Shown here one piece after another: positions 54,156 to 62,974 of a DNA stretch of 64,000 nt. Where the stretch lies: assembly GCA_016789305.1 (NCBI GenBank), contig JAEURJ010000023.1, positions 62,001 through 126,000 of the forward strand, written 5' to 3'. A program made the position numbers and the translations under genes. The notes below the pieces were generated by a model. The model saw only the letters and a program-made list of their open reading frames with translations. It was not told the DNA's origin and did no database searches. Origin of the DNA: Anaerolineales bacterium. Lineage in GTDB: Bacteria; Chloroflexota; Anaerolineae; Anaerolineales; Villigracilaceae. How positions within the stretch are numbered: position 1 is the first letter of the stretch; every line of letters starts with the position of its first letter.

Positions 54156-56228
54156 TTATTCGAAACAGCGGAGCTTGTCACCGATCCTGCGAATCGCATC
54201 CTGTTTTTCAGGCGATTCATTGGTTTGGGCAACACGCTCAACCCAAAACTCGCAAAGGGTTGGCCGAATATTATCTCCATATTTACTTGAACGTATGGTC
54301 AAATTCGCTGCCTGCTCCCAATTACCGGTAGCCATAGACCCATCAATAAAAACCAAATATTCAGCACCATGATCCGGAGTCAGCCCCAGTTCCTGTGCTT
54401 CCTCCCACAAATGGGCCACCTCCGCCCAATCTTGATACTGCCTTGCAAGCTCAGCTTTTTCATAATAAAAACACCAATTATGCTCGGGTTCCTCACCGAA
54501 AATATCGGAGGGCACAGCATAATGTTGGGTGCCTTCCTTCGAAATACGGCTTAAGTTGGATGAGGGCATCGATTCATAGGTAAGCCCCGGCAGGTTCCTA
54601 ATATATTTATCCTCCGGGCGCAGGATCCATAGGCATCTGCCATCTTCCGGCATAAACAGAATGGTCAATGTATCCTTACTTGAACCTGTAAAATTGGTTC
54701 CAAATCGAGTGTCTTCCATGATCATCCCCTCATTAAAATTTTCCCAACTATTGCCAATCCCTTCGCCGGAAACAAATAAACCATATGGAAACTCCTGCGA
54801 TGAGGCATCCGATGGGTAAAGCAAATTAATGGCATAGACAGTAGGGTGAACTCCCATCAGCGGTAATATTTCTCCCTCTGAGATAAGCGCCGTTTCAGGT
54901 TTAATGGATGGTGCCCGCCAATACAACTGCCAATAAAATTGGGATTGTTTTCTCCAGGAAGCTGCATACTGATTATTTGTGCGGAGTTGTAATCCCACTG
55001 CCAGGCCCAGCAGGATGCTGATCAACAAATAACGATGGGTCTTTTGGCGCACAAAATAAAATATGGCGCCTATCCAGATCATGCTTGCGCCATACACCCC
55101 CGGCAACACCAGGCGGTCGTCCAAGGCATCGAAGGTTTCAAAGAAGGTTCTACCGGCAAACCAGGGGGGCAAAAAGCCTACGAACAGAAAAATGGCCCCA
55201 AAAAACAAGACCGTTCTCCCCCATAGATGTTGATCGTCCTCCTGATCACCATTCTTTTTTTGCATGACCAAAAAGCCCGCCCAGACAACCAATGCAGAGA
55301 ACAGTGAGAGCAAAAAAATCCAAATATTTGAATACACTGAAAAATCAAAGTTACTTGGCTTATATGCATCATTCCAAACTGAAAAAAGCACATCCACAAA
55401 ATCTTTTACGGCAGCCTGAGCAAGAAAAAATATGGAATTAAGCGGTGTGGTGAGAAAGCCCAACAAAACGGTCGGGTTATTTCTGTCATATCCTAAAAAG
55501 CTTGAATAAGAGGCGCGGAAAACCGCATAAATCGCAAGAACGATCAAATAAGGCAGCCACGAAAGCAGGGTTCTCTTAATGCGCTCTTTTACCGGCATTT
55601 GTTGCAATACGATCCAAATCAGGAAGGGACGGATCAATTCACTGCCCGCAAAATATTCGAACACAATAAGGTGAAAGAATTGAAGCAGCAGGGACGCCAC
55701 CGTCAAGACCACAAAAAATCTTTTGTTTTGAACTGATAAAACCATAAGAAGGAGTGAGGTCATAAAAACAGCATACAAAAGCCAGTGCATTGTATAAGCG
55801 ATGGAAATGGGTTGCAGCTGATAAGCGGGATAAATCAGAAACAGCAGCGCGATCAGTCCGTTTCCCCTTTTGTTTTCCGTCCATATTTTGTTCAGTAAAA
55901 GCCAGAACATTAATACCGTTATCAGGCGAAACAGCAAGACCGTCAGATGCCAATTTAAAGCGCTGAAACCCAGCAGGGAAAACAAGGGACCATAAATAAT
56001 AAAAGCCAGCGGCCGGCTGTCAAAAAACAAAAACTGTTTCAGCCCGGCAAGCCCATACTTGTATGCATAATACACATGGTGCCAGTCGTCATTAAAAAAT
56101 CCCAAATCCAATGTCTTAACCCCAAACGCTATAAAGCCAACCAATCCAACCAACACGGTTATCAACAATGGATCAAAAAATCGTTTTCCAGCCAGCAGGG
56201 AAATTTTCTCTTTAAAATAGTTAAACAT
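54156..56228 (-). CDS. Large polytopic membrane protein with C-terminal TPR-like region
   Basis: 690 residues from the ATG at 56228, which has AGGAA 6 bases upstream; the frame is open to 56279. About eleven membrane segments; after TM1 comes DLGFFNDDWHHVYY, with the acidic pair typical of GT-C enzymes. The last 180 residues are soluble, with helical TPR-like repeats (YYEKAELARQYQDWAEVAHL, YLVFIDGSMATGNWEQAANL). Probably a glycosyltransferase or polymerase of the GT-C kind with a protein-contact tail. Not closely matched to a named family. Confidence 0.72.
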   Translation of the reverse strand: MFNYFKEKISLLAGKRFFDPLLITVLVGLVGFIAFGVKTLDLGFFNDDWHHVYYAYKYGLAGLKQFLFFDSRPLAFIIYGPLFSLLGFSALNWHLTVLLFRLITVLMFWLLLNKIWTENKRGNGLIALLFLIYPAYQLQPISIAYTMHWLLYAVFMTSLLLMVLSVQNKRFFVVLTVASLLLQFFHLIVFEYFAGSELIRPFLIWIVLQQMPVKERIKRTLLSWLPYLIVLAIYAVFRASYSSFLGYDRNNPTVLLGFLTTPLNSIFFLAQAAVKDFVDVLFSVWNDAYKPSNFDFSVYSNIWIFLLSLFSALVVWAGFLVMQKKNGDQEDDQHLWGRTVLFFGAIFLFVGFLPPWFAGRTFFETFDALDDRLVLPGVYGASMIWIGAIFYFVRQKTHRYLLISILLGLAVGLQLRTNNQYAASWRKQSQFYWQLYWRAPSIKPETALISEGEILPLMGVHPTVYAINLLYPSDASSQEFPYGLFVSGEGIGNSWENFNEGMIMEDTRFGTNFTGSSKDTLTILFMPEDGRCLWILRPEDKYIRNLPGLTYESMPSSNLSRISKEGTQHYAVPSDIFGEEPEHNWCFYYEKAELARQYQDWAEVAHLWEEAQELGLTPDHGAEYLVFIDGSMATGNWEQAANLTIRSSKYGDNIRPTLCEFWVERVAQTNESPEKQDAIRRIGDKLRCFE

Positions 56229-56298
56229 TTGATTTCCTATCTGATATGTGTATTTCCAATGGAAGAGCAAGCCACCCAACTTTATACGCCATTCCAGT

Positions 56299-57126
56299 TT
56301 AGATCTTTAATTCCATTTGCCACTGAGAAAGTACTTCCCGCTGCATACCCAACTTCTCAAAGAAGGGAGCCATTTCCTCGGGATAGATCGGCGAGACGTG
56401 CCAGACCTTGTTCGGGAATCGCGCAAACAGCGCGCGCATCAGCACGGACCCGTAGCCTGCCCGGCGCGAATCGGCTTTTACCAACACCGAACCAATGGAT
56501 ACATGCTCCACTTCGGGATTACTGATCAAACAATAAGCATCGTTCAAACGAAACGCACGCGACGGCGGCGTATGATGCGAGACCGTAACCCCCGAAAGCT
56601 GCCAGGGCAGATCCTCCAAACCATGATCTGCAACTTGCCTTCCCAATTCATGGATGTTAATTTCCTGCAACTCATCCTTTGACTCAGCCTGCGGATTTTC
56701 AAGTTTATATCCAACCAACCTGCGGATTATTTCGAATCCCACCTTCTGATACAACTTTACACCTGCAGTATTTTGCTCAATCACTTCCAACAGCATTTCC
56801 TTATCGCCGCGCGCACGTGCATCATCAATGAGTTGCCGCATGGCCCAAGTGCCCGCGCCGCCATTCCGCGCTTCAGAGATGATCCCCATCGCTGCGAGTC
56901 GACTGGTCCAGCCACGGCGCCCGATCAATCCAATGCCAATGGGCTCATCATCCTTAAGCAACACACGGCTTTCGACGAGGTCAATACTGTCACGGCGCAT
57001 CATTGTAAGCAGAACCGCCTCTGTGATATTGATGGGAACAAAATATCCTTCAAAGCCGCGCGTGAGCAGATCTGCGAGCTGGGATATGGAAAACTGAGAG
57101 GCGGATTTTAGGGAGAATGAAGTCAT
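56299..57126 (-). CDS. Tandem GNAT acetyltransferase
   Basis: 275 residues made of two GNAT folds. The first half has the acetyl-CoA loop RNGGAGTWAM and EQNTAGVKLYQKVGFE; the second has RRAGYGSVLM and APFFEKLGMQRE. GGAG lies upstream of the ATG. Acetyl-group transfer to an amine is expected; the acceptor is unknown. It follows the smaller GNAT gene after 12 bases on the same strand. Confidence 0.88.
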   Translation of the reverse strand: MTSFSLKSASQFSISQLADLLTRGFEGYFVPINITEAVLLTMMRRDSIDLVESRVLLKDDEPIGIGLIGRRGWTSRLAAMGIISEARNGGAGTWAMRQLIDDARARGDKEMLLEVIEQNTAGVKLYQKVGFEIIRRLVGYKLENPQAESKDELQEINIHELGRQVADHGLEDLPWQLSGVTVSHHTPPSRAFRLNDAYCLISNPEVEHVSIGSVLVKADSRRAGYGSVLMRALFARFPNKVWHVSPIYPEEMAPFFEKLGMQREVLSQWQMELKI

Positions 57127-57138
57127 ATTCTCCGTCCC

Positions 57139-57594
57139 CTACAACGTTTTACTCATATTGACATTGGTGATCTCATATCCAATAGCTTCGTACAAATTAC
57201 GCGCCACACGATTGGAACCAAACACATGCAACCCCAGGCTTTTCAAGCCCATTTCGCGAGCCTTTTCCTCCAACAGCAGCATAATGCTTTTCCCGTGGCC
57301 TTTGCCTCGAAATCTTTCCTGTATGTAGACCTCATAGATAAATCCGTGATCCGGTGGAATGGTCTTCATCCAGATTTCTCCCACAGCCTCTTTTTCATCA
57401 TAAAGCGTATACAGAAAATTATCCCTGGTATTCAAACCCTGCGGCAATAACTCTTCAAATTCCTTGCGTGATTTTTCCAGAGATTCGGTCTGGGTCCAAT
57501 TCCCGGCACGAACCTTATCCTCCGCATATTCAGGAATGGATCGTTCAAGAAAAGCATCAAATTCAGATTGAGACATGGGATGGAGTTTAGACAT
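57139..57594 (-). CDS. GNAT family acetyltransferase
   Basis: 151 residues from the ATG at 57594. The acetyl-CoA motif RFRGKGHGKSIM and SNRVARNLYEAIGYE are typical. The ATG at 57603 overlaps a TATAAT box (57607-57602), so 57594, where the transcript would start, is preferred and would be leaderless. Acceptor unknown. Forms a pair with the tandem GNAT downstream. Confidence 0.88.
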   Translation of the reverse strand: MSKLHPMSQSEFDAFLERSIPEYAEDKVRAGNWTQTESLEKSRKEFEELLPQGLNTRDNFLYTLYDEKEAVGEIWMKTIPPDHGFIYEVYIQERFRGKGHGKSIMLLLEEKAREMGLKSLGLHVFGSNRVARNLYEAIGYEITNVNMSKTL

Positions 57595-57601
57595 GCCTGC
57601 C

Positions 57602-57607
57602 ATTATA
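57602..57607 (-). promoter_or_regulatory. -10 box of the GNAT gene pair
   Basis: TATAAT on the minus strand, 7 bases before the ATG at 57594 and just after the terminator of the hydrolase gene. A weak -35 (TGACTG) lies in the terminator stem 17 bases upstream. Confidence 0.5.
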
Positions 57608-57614
57608 CCGAATC

Positions 57615-57652
57615 AAAAAGGAGGCAGTCAGCTAAAGCCTGACTGCCTCCTT
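57615..57652 (-). terminator. Terminator of the alpha/beta hydrolase gene
   Basis: A 14-bp stem (57618-57631 with 57639-57652) around a 7-base loop, ending in five T on the minus strand. Confidence 0.93.
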
Positions 57653-57653
57653 G

Positions 57654-58424
57654 CTATTCAATCGTCCCCAACCATTCCAAACAATAATCTGCGATTTCCT
57701 GCCAGCCTCGGGAACCGATCAGAAAATGATCACGCCCGGGGAATTGCTTGAAATCTGTAACGGACGGGCCCTGATATTTATTGTAATTTGACCTGTTCAA
57801 CGAAGCGGGGATGATGTGGTCTTTCTCGCCGGCTGTGATCAAGAGCGGACGACGCGGTTTCTTAAAATCCACTTTTCCTGCCGCACCCAGCGAGGAAGTG
57901 GGAACACCTCGAGACTCAGGAACAACATAACGGTCGTATGCAGCGCGCTGTTCATCCAACGGGAGTGTATTGACAAAAGAATATTGGAAGTGTTCGAAAC
58001 TCATTTGCGCCGGCTGGTTCAGCAAAAACGGATTGATGGCCGGGAAATTAGCCTTCAGAAAGGAAAATTCGGTCGTAAAAACACCTGTAGGTGGCGCAGG
58101 GTCAATCGCAACACCACCCACGGCAACATCGCGCTGAAGCAGGAGTTGCACAGCCAACCCACCCATCGAATGGCCAATGAGGGCGGGTTTTTCCTCGAGG
58201 CTTTTGATAAACATCTCAAGCGATTCGACGATTTGATCAAGCTTCAATTTCGCGAGTTCAGAATCAGGATGTGCCTTGCGAAGCTCTTCAACGGACTTCT
58301 CACGTCCTGGCCATGCAGGGGCAAAAACACGGTAGCCTTTGGCTTCGTAATAAGGGATCCACTTCTCCCAACACAAAGGAGTCATAAACATGCCATGAAT
58401 GAGGATGATGGTTTTGGATTTCAT
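57654..58424 (-). CDS. Alpha/beta hydrolase
   Basis: 256 residues. HGMFM forms the oxyanion region, Ser86 in GHSMGG is the nucleophile, and the Asp in AGEKDHII and the His in PGRDHFL complete the triad. No signal peptide. Substrate class (ester, lactone or amide) cannot be read. It stands alone before a terminator, downstream of the slipin gene by 30 bases. Confidence 0.92.
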   Translation of the reverse strand: MKSKTIILIHGMFMTPLCWEKWIPYYEAKGYRVFAPAWPGREKSVEELRKAHPDSELAKLKLDQIVESLEMFIKSLEEKPALIGHSMGGLAVQLLLQRDVAVGGVAIDPAPPTGVFTTEFSFLKANFPAINPFLLNQPAQMSFEHFQYSFVNTLPLDEQRAAYDRYVVPESRGVPTSSLGAAGKVDFKKPRRPLLITAGEKDHIIPASLNRSNYNKYQGPSVTDFKQFPGRDHFLIGSRGWQEIADYCLEWLGTIE

Positions 58425-58454
58425 AGTTTCTCTTTATTTCCTATTGATAAATTT

Positions 58455-59216
58455 TTACTTCTTCGTTAACGTGGATGGGAAATTGAGGGCATCAGATGAT
58501 GTCGATAAAATAATTGTATTACCTGATTTACTTTCCAAAGCCTGTAAAATTCTAAGTTGGAACAAAGCAGGATTATTTTCCAATAACTTGGCGGCGTTCG
58601 CGAGATTCCGTAAAGAGGCACTTTCGCCGCGTGCTCGTTCCAGGGCCGCCAGTCCTTCATTGCGCGCACTGATAATCTGAGCAAATATGTTTTTGAGGTC
58701 TCCAGGAAGCATAATATCTTTAATGTCAGCGGACAATAAAGTTAAACCCAATTCCACCGCCCTATCCTTGCTCTTTTCAAAAAGGGCCTGGCCGATTTCT
58801 TTACGCTTTCCCAGCAACTCATCAATTGGCGTCAACCCAAACAAATCGCGCAACTCCACCTGTAAAATCGAGTAAAGGGATTCAGTGTAATTAACAGAAC
58901 TATTTAATGCCTTGAATGGATCCTCCACTTTAAAATTAACAGCAACACTCACTTTGATGCTGATATTATCCGAACTCAATACATCCTGACCGGGGATTGT
59001 TATAAATCGTGCGCGAACATCGACCTTTTGCACCCTTTCCAAATACATGAATGTCCAGTGGCTTCCCGGTTGAAGAACCCGGTGAAACTTTCCCTGTCGA
59101 TATACAACACCACGTTCATTCTCAAAAATAACCATGCGCCGCAGAGAAAACCGCCATACAAATCCAATGAATACGAAAATAAGACAGAGGATAAGCAAAT
59201 TGAATATCGCGTCCAT
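58455..59216 (-). CDS. SPFH/stomatin-like protein (slipin)
   Basis: 253 residues from the ATG at 59216, which has AAGGA 6 bases upstream; ATG at 59222 is too close to it. One N-terminal membrane segment (about 4-22), then the band-7 domain (about 30-200: GVVYRQGKFHRVLQPGSHW, PGQDVLSSDNI) and a helical tail. Slipins form membrane oligomers and often pair with an NfeD protease-like protein, which is absent here. A role in membrane organisation is expected. Confidence 0.9.
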   Translation of the reverse strand: MDAIFNLLILCLIFVFIGFVWRFSLRRMVIFENERGVVYRQGKFHRVLQPGSHWTFMYLERVQKVDVRARFITIPGQDVLSSDNISIKVSVAVNFKVEDPFKALNSSVNYTESLYSILQVELRDLFGLTPIDELLGKRKEIGQALFEKSKDRAVELGLTLLSADIKDIMLPGDLKNIFAQIISARNEGLAALERARGESASLRNLANAAKLLENNPALFQLRILQALESKSGNTIILSTSSDALNFPSTLTKK

Positions 59217-59330
59217 GATCATTCCTTTTTACATGAATGGACCTGCCTCAAAGAACCGCCAGATTTTTCGCGGAGGTTTAAACCTGCATGGCCAATTATC
59301 TGTTGCCAAAAGGCGCAGTTCTTTGAAGCA

Positions 59331-59430
59331 GGCGAGAAGTGGGGATTTGAACCCCGGGATTGCTCCCGTACCAGGCGGCGGTGAAACGTAGAACCAGACT
59401 GGAGATTCCAACCCGGCTACTTAATTCCGC
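59331..59430 (-). ncRNA. tRNA-like element with class II features, not a normal cloverleaf
   Basis: On the minus strand the 3' part looks like a class II tRNA: a variable arm CGGGA-GCAA-TCCCG, a T-arm GGGG-TTCAAAT-CCCC and an acceptor-like CTTCTCG. The 5' part starts GCGGAATTAAGTAG, like the D-arm of tRNA-Leu. The middle does not fit: the best anticodon stem (CCAG/CTGG) encloses about 24 bases instead of 7, and no 5' acceptor strand pairs with the 3' one. TGTTAGAAT, an extended -10, lies about 15 bases upstream. It may be a decayed tRNA-Leu, a tRNA-derived small RNA or an unusual RNA. No protein gene overlaps it. Confidence 0.4.
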
Positions 59431-59464
59431 TAAATTCGATTCTAACATGGGAAAACAAAGACAC

Positions 59465-60397
59465 TCACCTCTCATACTTTATGGGTTTCACACTTCTCTT
59501 CCCCACTTCTTTCTTCTTTCTTTCCCTTGCATAATAGAACGTCTCGCGGAGCTGCGGTGTGACCAGACTGGTTTCACGGTGCCCCATACGGGTTCCGTGA
59601 AACTGCATAAAGCGAAACCAGAAGATGGATGAAATATTCTTTAGCAAGACCCGCTCCCGCATGGCGTGCCAGAGATCGCTCAATATATTGGTCGTTGTAA
59701 GCCGCAGGAAATCGTAGAAATTAAAATGTGCTTCAGGGTAAATCTTCCGCAATGCCATCGCTTCACGACGATATCGATTATAGACTCCGTGCGGTGTTTC
59801 ATTGTGGACATGAATGATCTCAGCTTCGGCCACGTATGAAATATCATGCCCTTGTTCTTTGGCCCACTTTGCCCATGCAAGATCTTCCAAACCTGTCAGC
59901 GTTTCATCGTACGGATTTTTCTCCCACAGACTCTTTCGGATTGCAGCATTTGCATTATTGCAAAACGCTGTTTCCTGTCTCAGTTTGCTCACATCGGGAT
60001 ACCACTGATGAAAAATTTGCTGCTCGGAGAATTTTGCAAATTCAGGTCCCCGCTGTTTTCCGTAGGCCAATGCAACCCGCTCATCTTGAAATAGGTTCAG
60101 CAGAGCCTCCAACCAATCAGGATAGACAGGATAGACATGCGCACTCGCCATGACGATGAATTCGCGCCTCGCTGCTTTAATCCCGTAGTTGAGCGACCGC
60201 CCAAACGTAAATTCCACTGACGGAATTTTTACGATCCGCGCTCCGTACGATTCAGCTATGGCAACTGTCGAGTCAGTCGAACCCGAATCAACAAGAATGA
60301 CATCCACGTCTTTAACTGTTTGCTGTTTGATGCCTTCCAGCAAACGTCCGATGTGTCTTTCTTCGTTATATGCGCGAATGACAATGGAACAGTTCAT
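59465..60397 (-). CDS. GT2 family glycosyltransferase
   Basis: 310 residues. IVIRAYNEERHIGRLLEGI, VDSGSTDST and a late GLEDLAWAKWA are GT-A features; the usual DxD region reads SAHVYP, as in a rhamnosyl/mannosyl-type subset. The C-terminal third is basic. It starts 15 bases after the flippase-like gene. It adds a sugar to the surface glycan; donor unknown. Confidence 0.9.
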   Translation of the reverse strand: MNCSIVIRAYNEERHIGRLLEGIKQQTVKDVDVILVDSGSTDSTVAIAESYGARIVKIPSVEFTFGRSLNYGIKAARREFIVMASAHVYPVYPDWLEALLNLFQDERVALAYGKQRGPEFAKFSEQQIFHQWYPDVSKLRQETAFCNNANAAIRKSLWEKNPYDETLTGLEDLAWAKWAKEQGHDISYVAEAEIIHVHNETPHGVYNRYRREAMALRKIYPEAHFNFYDFLRLTTTNILSDLWHAMRERVLLKNISSIFWFRFMQFHGTRMGHRETSLVTPQLRETFYYARERKKKEVGKRSVKPIKYER

Positions 60398-60412
60398 GAT
60401 CCCGGATCGATG

Positions 60413-61408
60413 TTATTCTTTCGGCCTCATCCTTCGTTCGATAAAGACCGTGTAAATCGGCAGATAGATCAGAACAATGAGGTTCGTCAGATAATATAGG
60501 ATACGCCATCCCAGAAGAATCAAAGACAACTCATCCTGGTTTGCGCCAAAAAGCGGGTACAGATAAAAGGCAGTAGCTTCCGTAATTCCAATACCACCAA
60601 AAATGTTGATGGGCAGCATGGAAAATAGCTGCAAAATGCCGCTCACAAAAATGATCACCCACACTTGAACATGAAGCCCAAAAGTGTACATGCTGACCAC
60701 CTGCCATCCCAGGGTAAAGAAATAGTAAAAAAGGGAGAGCCCAAAGGCGATCGACACAATTTGCATCATGGCCTTATGCTCCATTTCTGCAAAAGCCTGT
60801 ATGGTCTGAATTACCTGCCTTATCAGGGAAGACCTCGTTAAACCAAGGTGTTCCATCCACTTCGAAAAGCTGTTGACGAAAAATGATCGAAAAAACAAGA
60901 CGCCAAAGAAAAATGCCAGACCGATACCGATGAGCACCTCGGCGAAAACAAAAGCCTGGCGCACAACTGAAATTTGATCCCAATACAGAACACCGAAAAC
61001 CAGCATCACCAGCCAAACAGCGAACAAATCCCCGATCTTGATAATCAAAAAGACCAGACCCGATTTCCCAATCTTTACATTCTCCTCCACTTTCAACATG
61101 GCCATATAGGAGGCAATGCCCACACTGTTCGCAAAAAAGTTGGAGATGGCATTCTGCAAGACCACCACATTCAAAACCCGTAAATATTGGGTATTTTGTT
61201 GAAGTAATATTTGATATTTAAATGCTTTTAATATCGTGAGAATGGAATACAAAAGAATGGTGGCAACCAAATACGGGATCACGATCCGTTCGCGCAGCGA
61301 AAGGAATTCGTCTAGATTCGTTTGAGAAAACACATACCAGACCAAAACAACGGCAACGAGAATCTTCAGTGCATTCCAAATTAAGTTAAATCTGTTATTA
61401 GTTGACAT
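60413..61408 (-). CDS. Lysylphosphatidylglycerol synthase TM/AglD-like flippase-family protein
   Basis: 331 residues with about eight membrane segments. The pattern of a TM1-2 hairpin, RVLNVVVLQNAISNFFANSVG and the late LPINIFGGIGITEATAFYL segment match the UPF0104/LPG_synthase_TM family. Members are linked to lipid flipping or glycosyl transfer. It is co-transcribed with the GT2 downstream. The precise function is unknown. Confidence 0.85.
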   Translation of the reverse strand: MSTNNRFNLIWNALKILVAVVLVWYVFSQTNLDEFLSLRERIVIPYLVATILLYSILTILKAFKYQILLQQNTQYLRVLNVVVLQNAISNFFANSVGIASYMAMLKVEENVKIGKSGLVFLIIKIGDLFAVWLVMLVFGVLYWDQISVVRQAFVFAEVLIGIGLAFFFGVLFFRSFFVNSFSKWMEHLGLTRSSLIRQVIQTIQAFAEMEHKAMMQIVSIAFGLSLFYYFFTLGWQVVSMYTFGLHVQVWVIIFVSGILQLFSMLPINIFGGIGITEATAFYLYPLFGANQDELSLILLGWRILYYLTNLIVLIYLPIYTVFIERRMRPKE

Positions 61409-61439
61409 AGGAATAATATTCTACCTGCAAACTTGCTTG

Positions 61440-62297
61440 TTACCAGTCATTGTTCTTTTCATATCCCAACTTAATCAACAAATCACCCGCGGCATCTTTA
61501 AATATCCTTTTATGTTCGTCGGTGAAATATTTTTTCCATTCACCGGTCTTGCCGGAGCGGAAGGTCGGAGACTTTTTCGGGTTGATGGATGTTTCGAGGG
61601 CATCCAGGATCAGCTGTCGGCTGGTGGGAAGCGGAGTACGGGCGAGAAGATGGTCCATGATGCGGGTCAGTGTTGCGGTGCGGTCGTGGATCAAATCCTC
61701 AAAATGAATCGCCAGCACTTCCTTATGGTCAAGCCAGCCAAGATATGGCGCGAAACGTTCGGCAATGTTCAAGAATTCGACATCCGCGTCGGGCCTACCC
61801 ATAATGCTGGTTTTCAAACGCGAATTGAAATCAGGCAGGGATTGATAATAATCATGATGCACGTGATGGGCTTCCATATCGGTGACGTAAAAGACGTGAG
61901 AAACAACCACATCGCGCGGATCGCGAAAAATAAAATAAGGGATGAATTTCGGGGAGATGACGCGTGTAAGAGCGTCCGGCCGGGCAAAAAGATGGGCAGA
62001 AGCAACATCCCCCACAGAAAGCGAATCAAGCCATACCAGGGCTTGTTCAGGGTCACGCTTCGCTCCGCTTTCCCCATCGTATTCGGCATAAAATGAATGC
62101 ACACGTTTTGCAAAGGGAGCAACATTCGAAAAGCCAAGTAAAATCTGGTCAAGCAAGTGTGTGCCGCTTTTCGGAAAGGAAATACCCAATAAAACAGGGT
62201 AACCACTTGCGGGTTTCAACGCGGAGAGGAAGCGGATACGTTGTGTCAGTTTTTCAGTTTGATAGAGTGCCGCACGCAGGAAGGATTTCAAAGCCAT
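61440..62297 (-). CDS. Sulfotransferase domain protein
   Basis: 285 residues from the ATG at 62297; the frame opens at a TTG at 62384 that would overlap the divergent acyltransferase gene, so the ATG is preferred. PAPS-binding features: SFPKSGTHLLDQIL (P-loop), FRDPRDVVVSHVF (3'-phosphate) and IHFEDLI. A C-terminal KKYFTDEHKR is typical of the domain. It may add sulfate to a glycan or lipid. Its sequence is unlike the sulfotransferase at 40788, so they are probably not recent copies. Confidence 0.87.
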   Translation of the reverse strand: MALKSFLRAALYQTEKLTQRIRFLSALKPASGYPVLLGISFPKSGTHLLDQILLGFSNVAPFAKRVHSFYAEYDGESGAKRDPEQALVWLDSLSVGDVASAHLFARPDALTRVISPKFIPYFIFRDPRDVVVSHVFYVTDMEAHHVHHDYYQSLPDFNSRLKTSIMGRPDADVEFLNIAERFAPYLGWLDHKEVLAIHFEDLIHDRTATLTRIMDHLLARTPLPTSRQLILDALETSINPKKSPTFRSGKTGEWKKYFTDEHKRIFKDAAGDLLIKLGYEKNNDW

Positions 62298-62374
62298 GAA
62301 GGTATTTAACCACAAATTCGTTTTGGGTAGAGACGCAATCGAAATCCAAGGGTTATATAACTGAGGACCCTCCC

Positions 62375-62968
62375 TTGAAAACAACCATTTTCACCACCAC
62401 TTTTCTCAGTACCTTGTTTCGCTTTCTTGCAAATTGGATCTTGTGGATGACCGGCTGGCATATAGCCGGAAAATTACCAAACCTGCCAAAATACATTTTG
62501 ATCGGCGCGCCTCATACCTCGAACTGGGATTTTCTCCTGTTTCTCGGGGCGATTTTTCACCTGAAAGCGAATGCCAAGTACATGGGCAAGGCGGAGTTGT
62601 TTCGTAATCCGTTTGGCTGGTTCTTCTACTGGTGCGGCGGAATTCCCGTGGACCGTAAAAAATCCACAGGATTGGTGGAGCAAATGGTGGAAGCCTGCAA
62701 TCAATCAGACAAATTCATTTTGACGATCGCACCCGAAGGGACCCGGCATTTTGTCACGGAGTGGAAGATGGGTTTTTATCATATCGCGAAGAGCGCGGGA
62801 ATTCCCTTAGTAATGGCGAAGGTGGATGGGAAAAATAAAACCCTGCACGTTGGGCAGGTTTTTCACCTCACCGATGACATGGATGCAGACATCAAAGCGA
62901 TCAAGGCCTGTTTTGATGGGATGACGGGCATCAATCCAAACAAGAAATACATCACGCTGAAAGATTAA
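62375..62968 (+). CDS. PlsC-like 1-acylglycerol-3-phosphate acyltransferase family protein
   Basis: 197 residues from a TTG start. HTSNWD gives the HxxxxD catalytic motif; GKAELFRNPFGWFF, GGIPVDR and APEGTR are the acceptor and later family motifs. The short membrane-active N-terminus suits a peripheral or single-segment protein. It acylates a lysolipid or a related acceptor. The start cannot be fixed with certainty: no Shine-Dalgarno, and ATG at 62447 would remove hydrophobic sequence. The next gene begins 6 bases after the stop. Confidence 0.87.
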   Translation: MKTTIFTTTFLSTLFRFLANWILWMTGWHIAGKLPNLPKYILIGAPHTSNWDFLLFLGAIFHLKANAKYMGKAELFRNPFGWFFYWCGGIPVDRKKSTGLVEQMVEACNQSDKFILTIAPEGTRHFVTEWKMGFYHIAKSAGIPLVMAKVDGKNKTLHVGQVFHLTDDMDADIKAIKACFDGMTGINPNKKYITLKD

Positions 62969-62974
62969 CTGACC

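Noticed and set aside
14795..57652. Shared core GGCAGTCA/TGACTGCC in two terminators (14795 and 57618) as a dispersed repeat or uptake sequence
   Set aside because: Only two stems noticed by eye; eight shared bases in two hairpins may be chance. A genome-wide count of this 8-mer would decide.
59028..59391. Plus-strand frames near the tRNA-like element
   Set aside because: They run antisense across the slipin start and the structured element; no family likeness.
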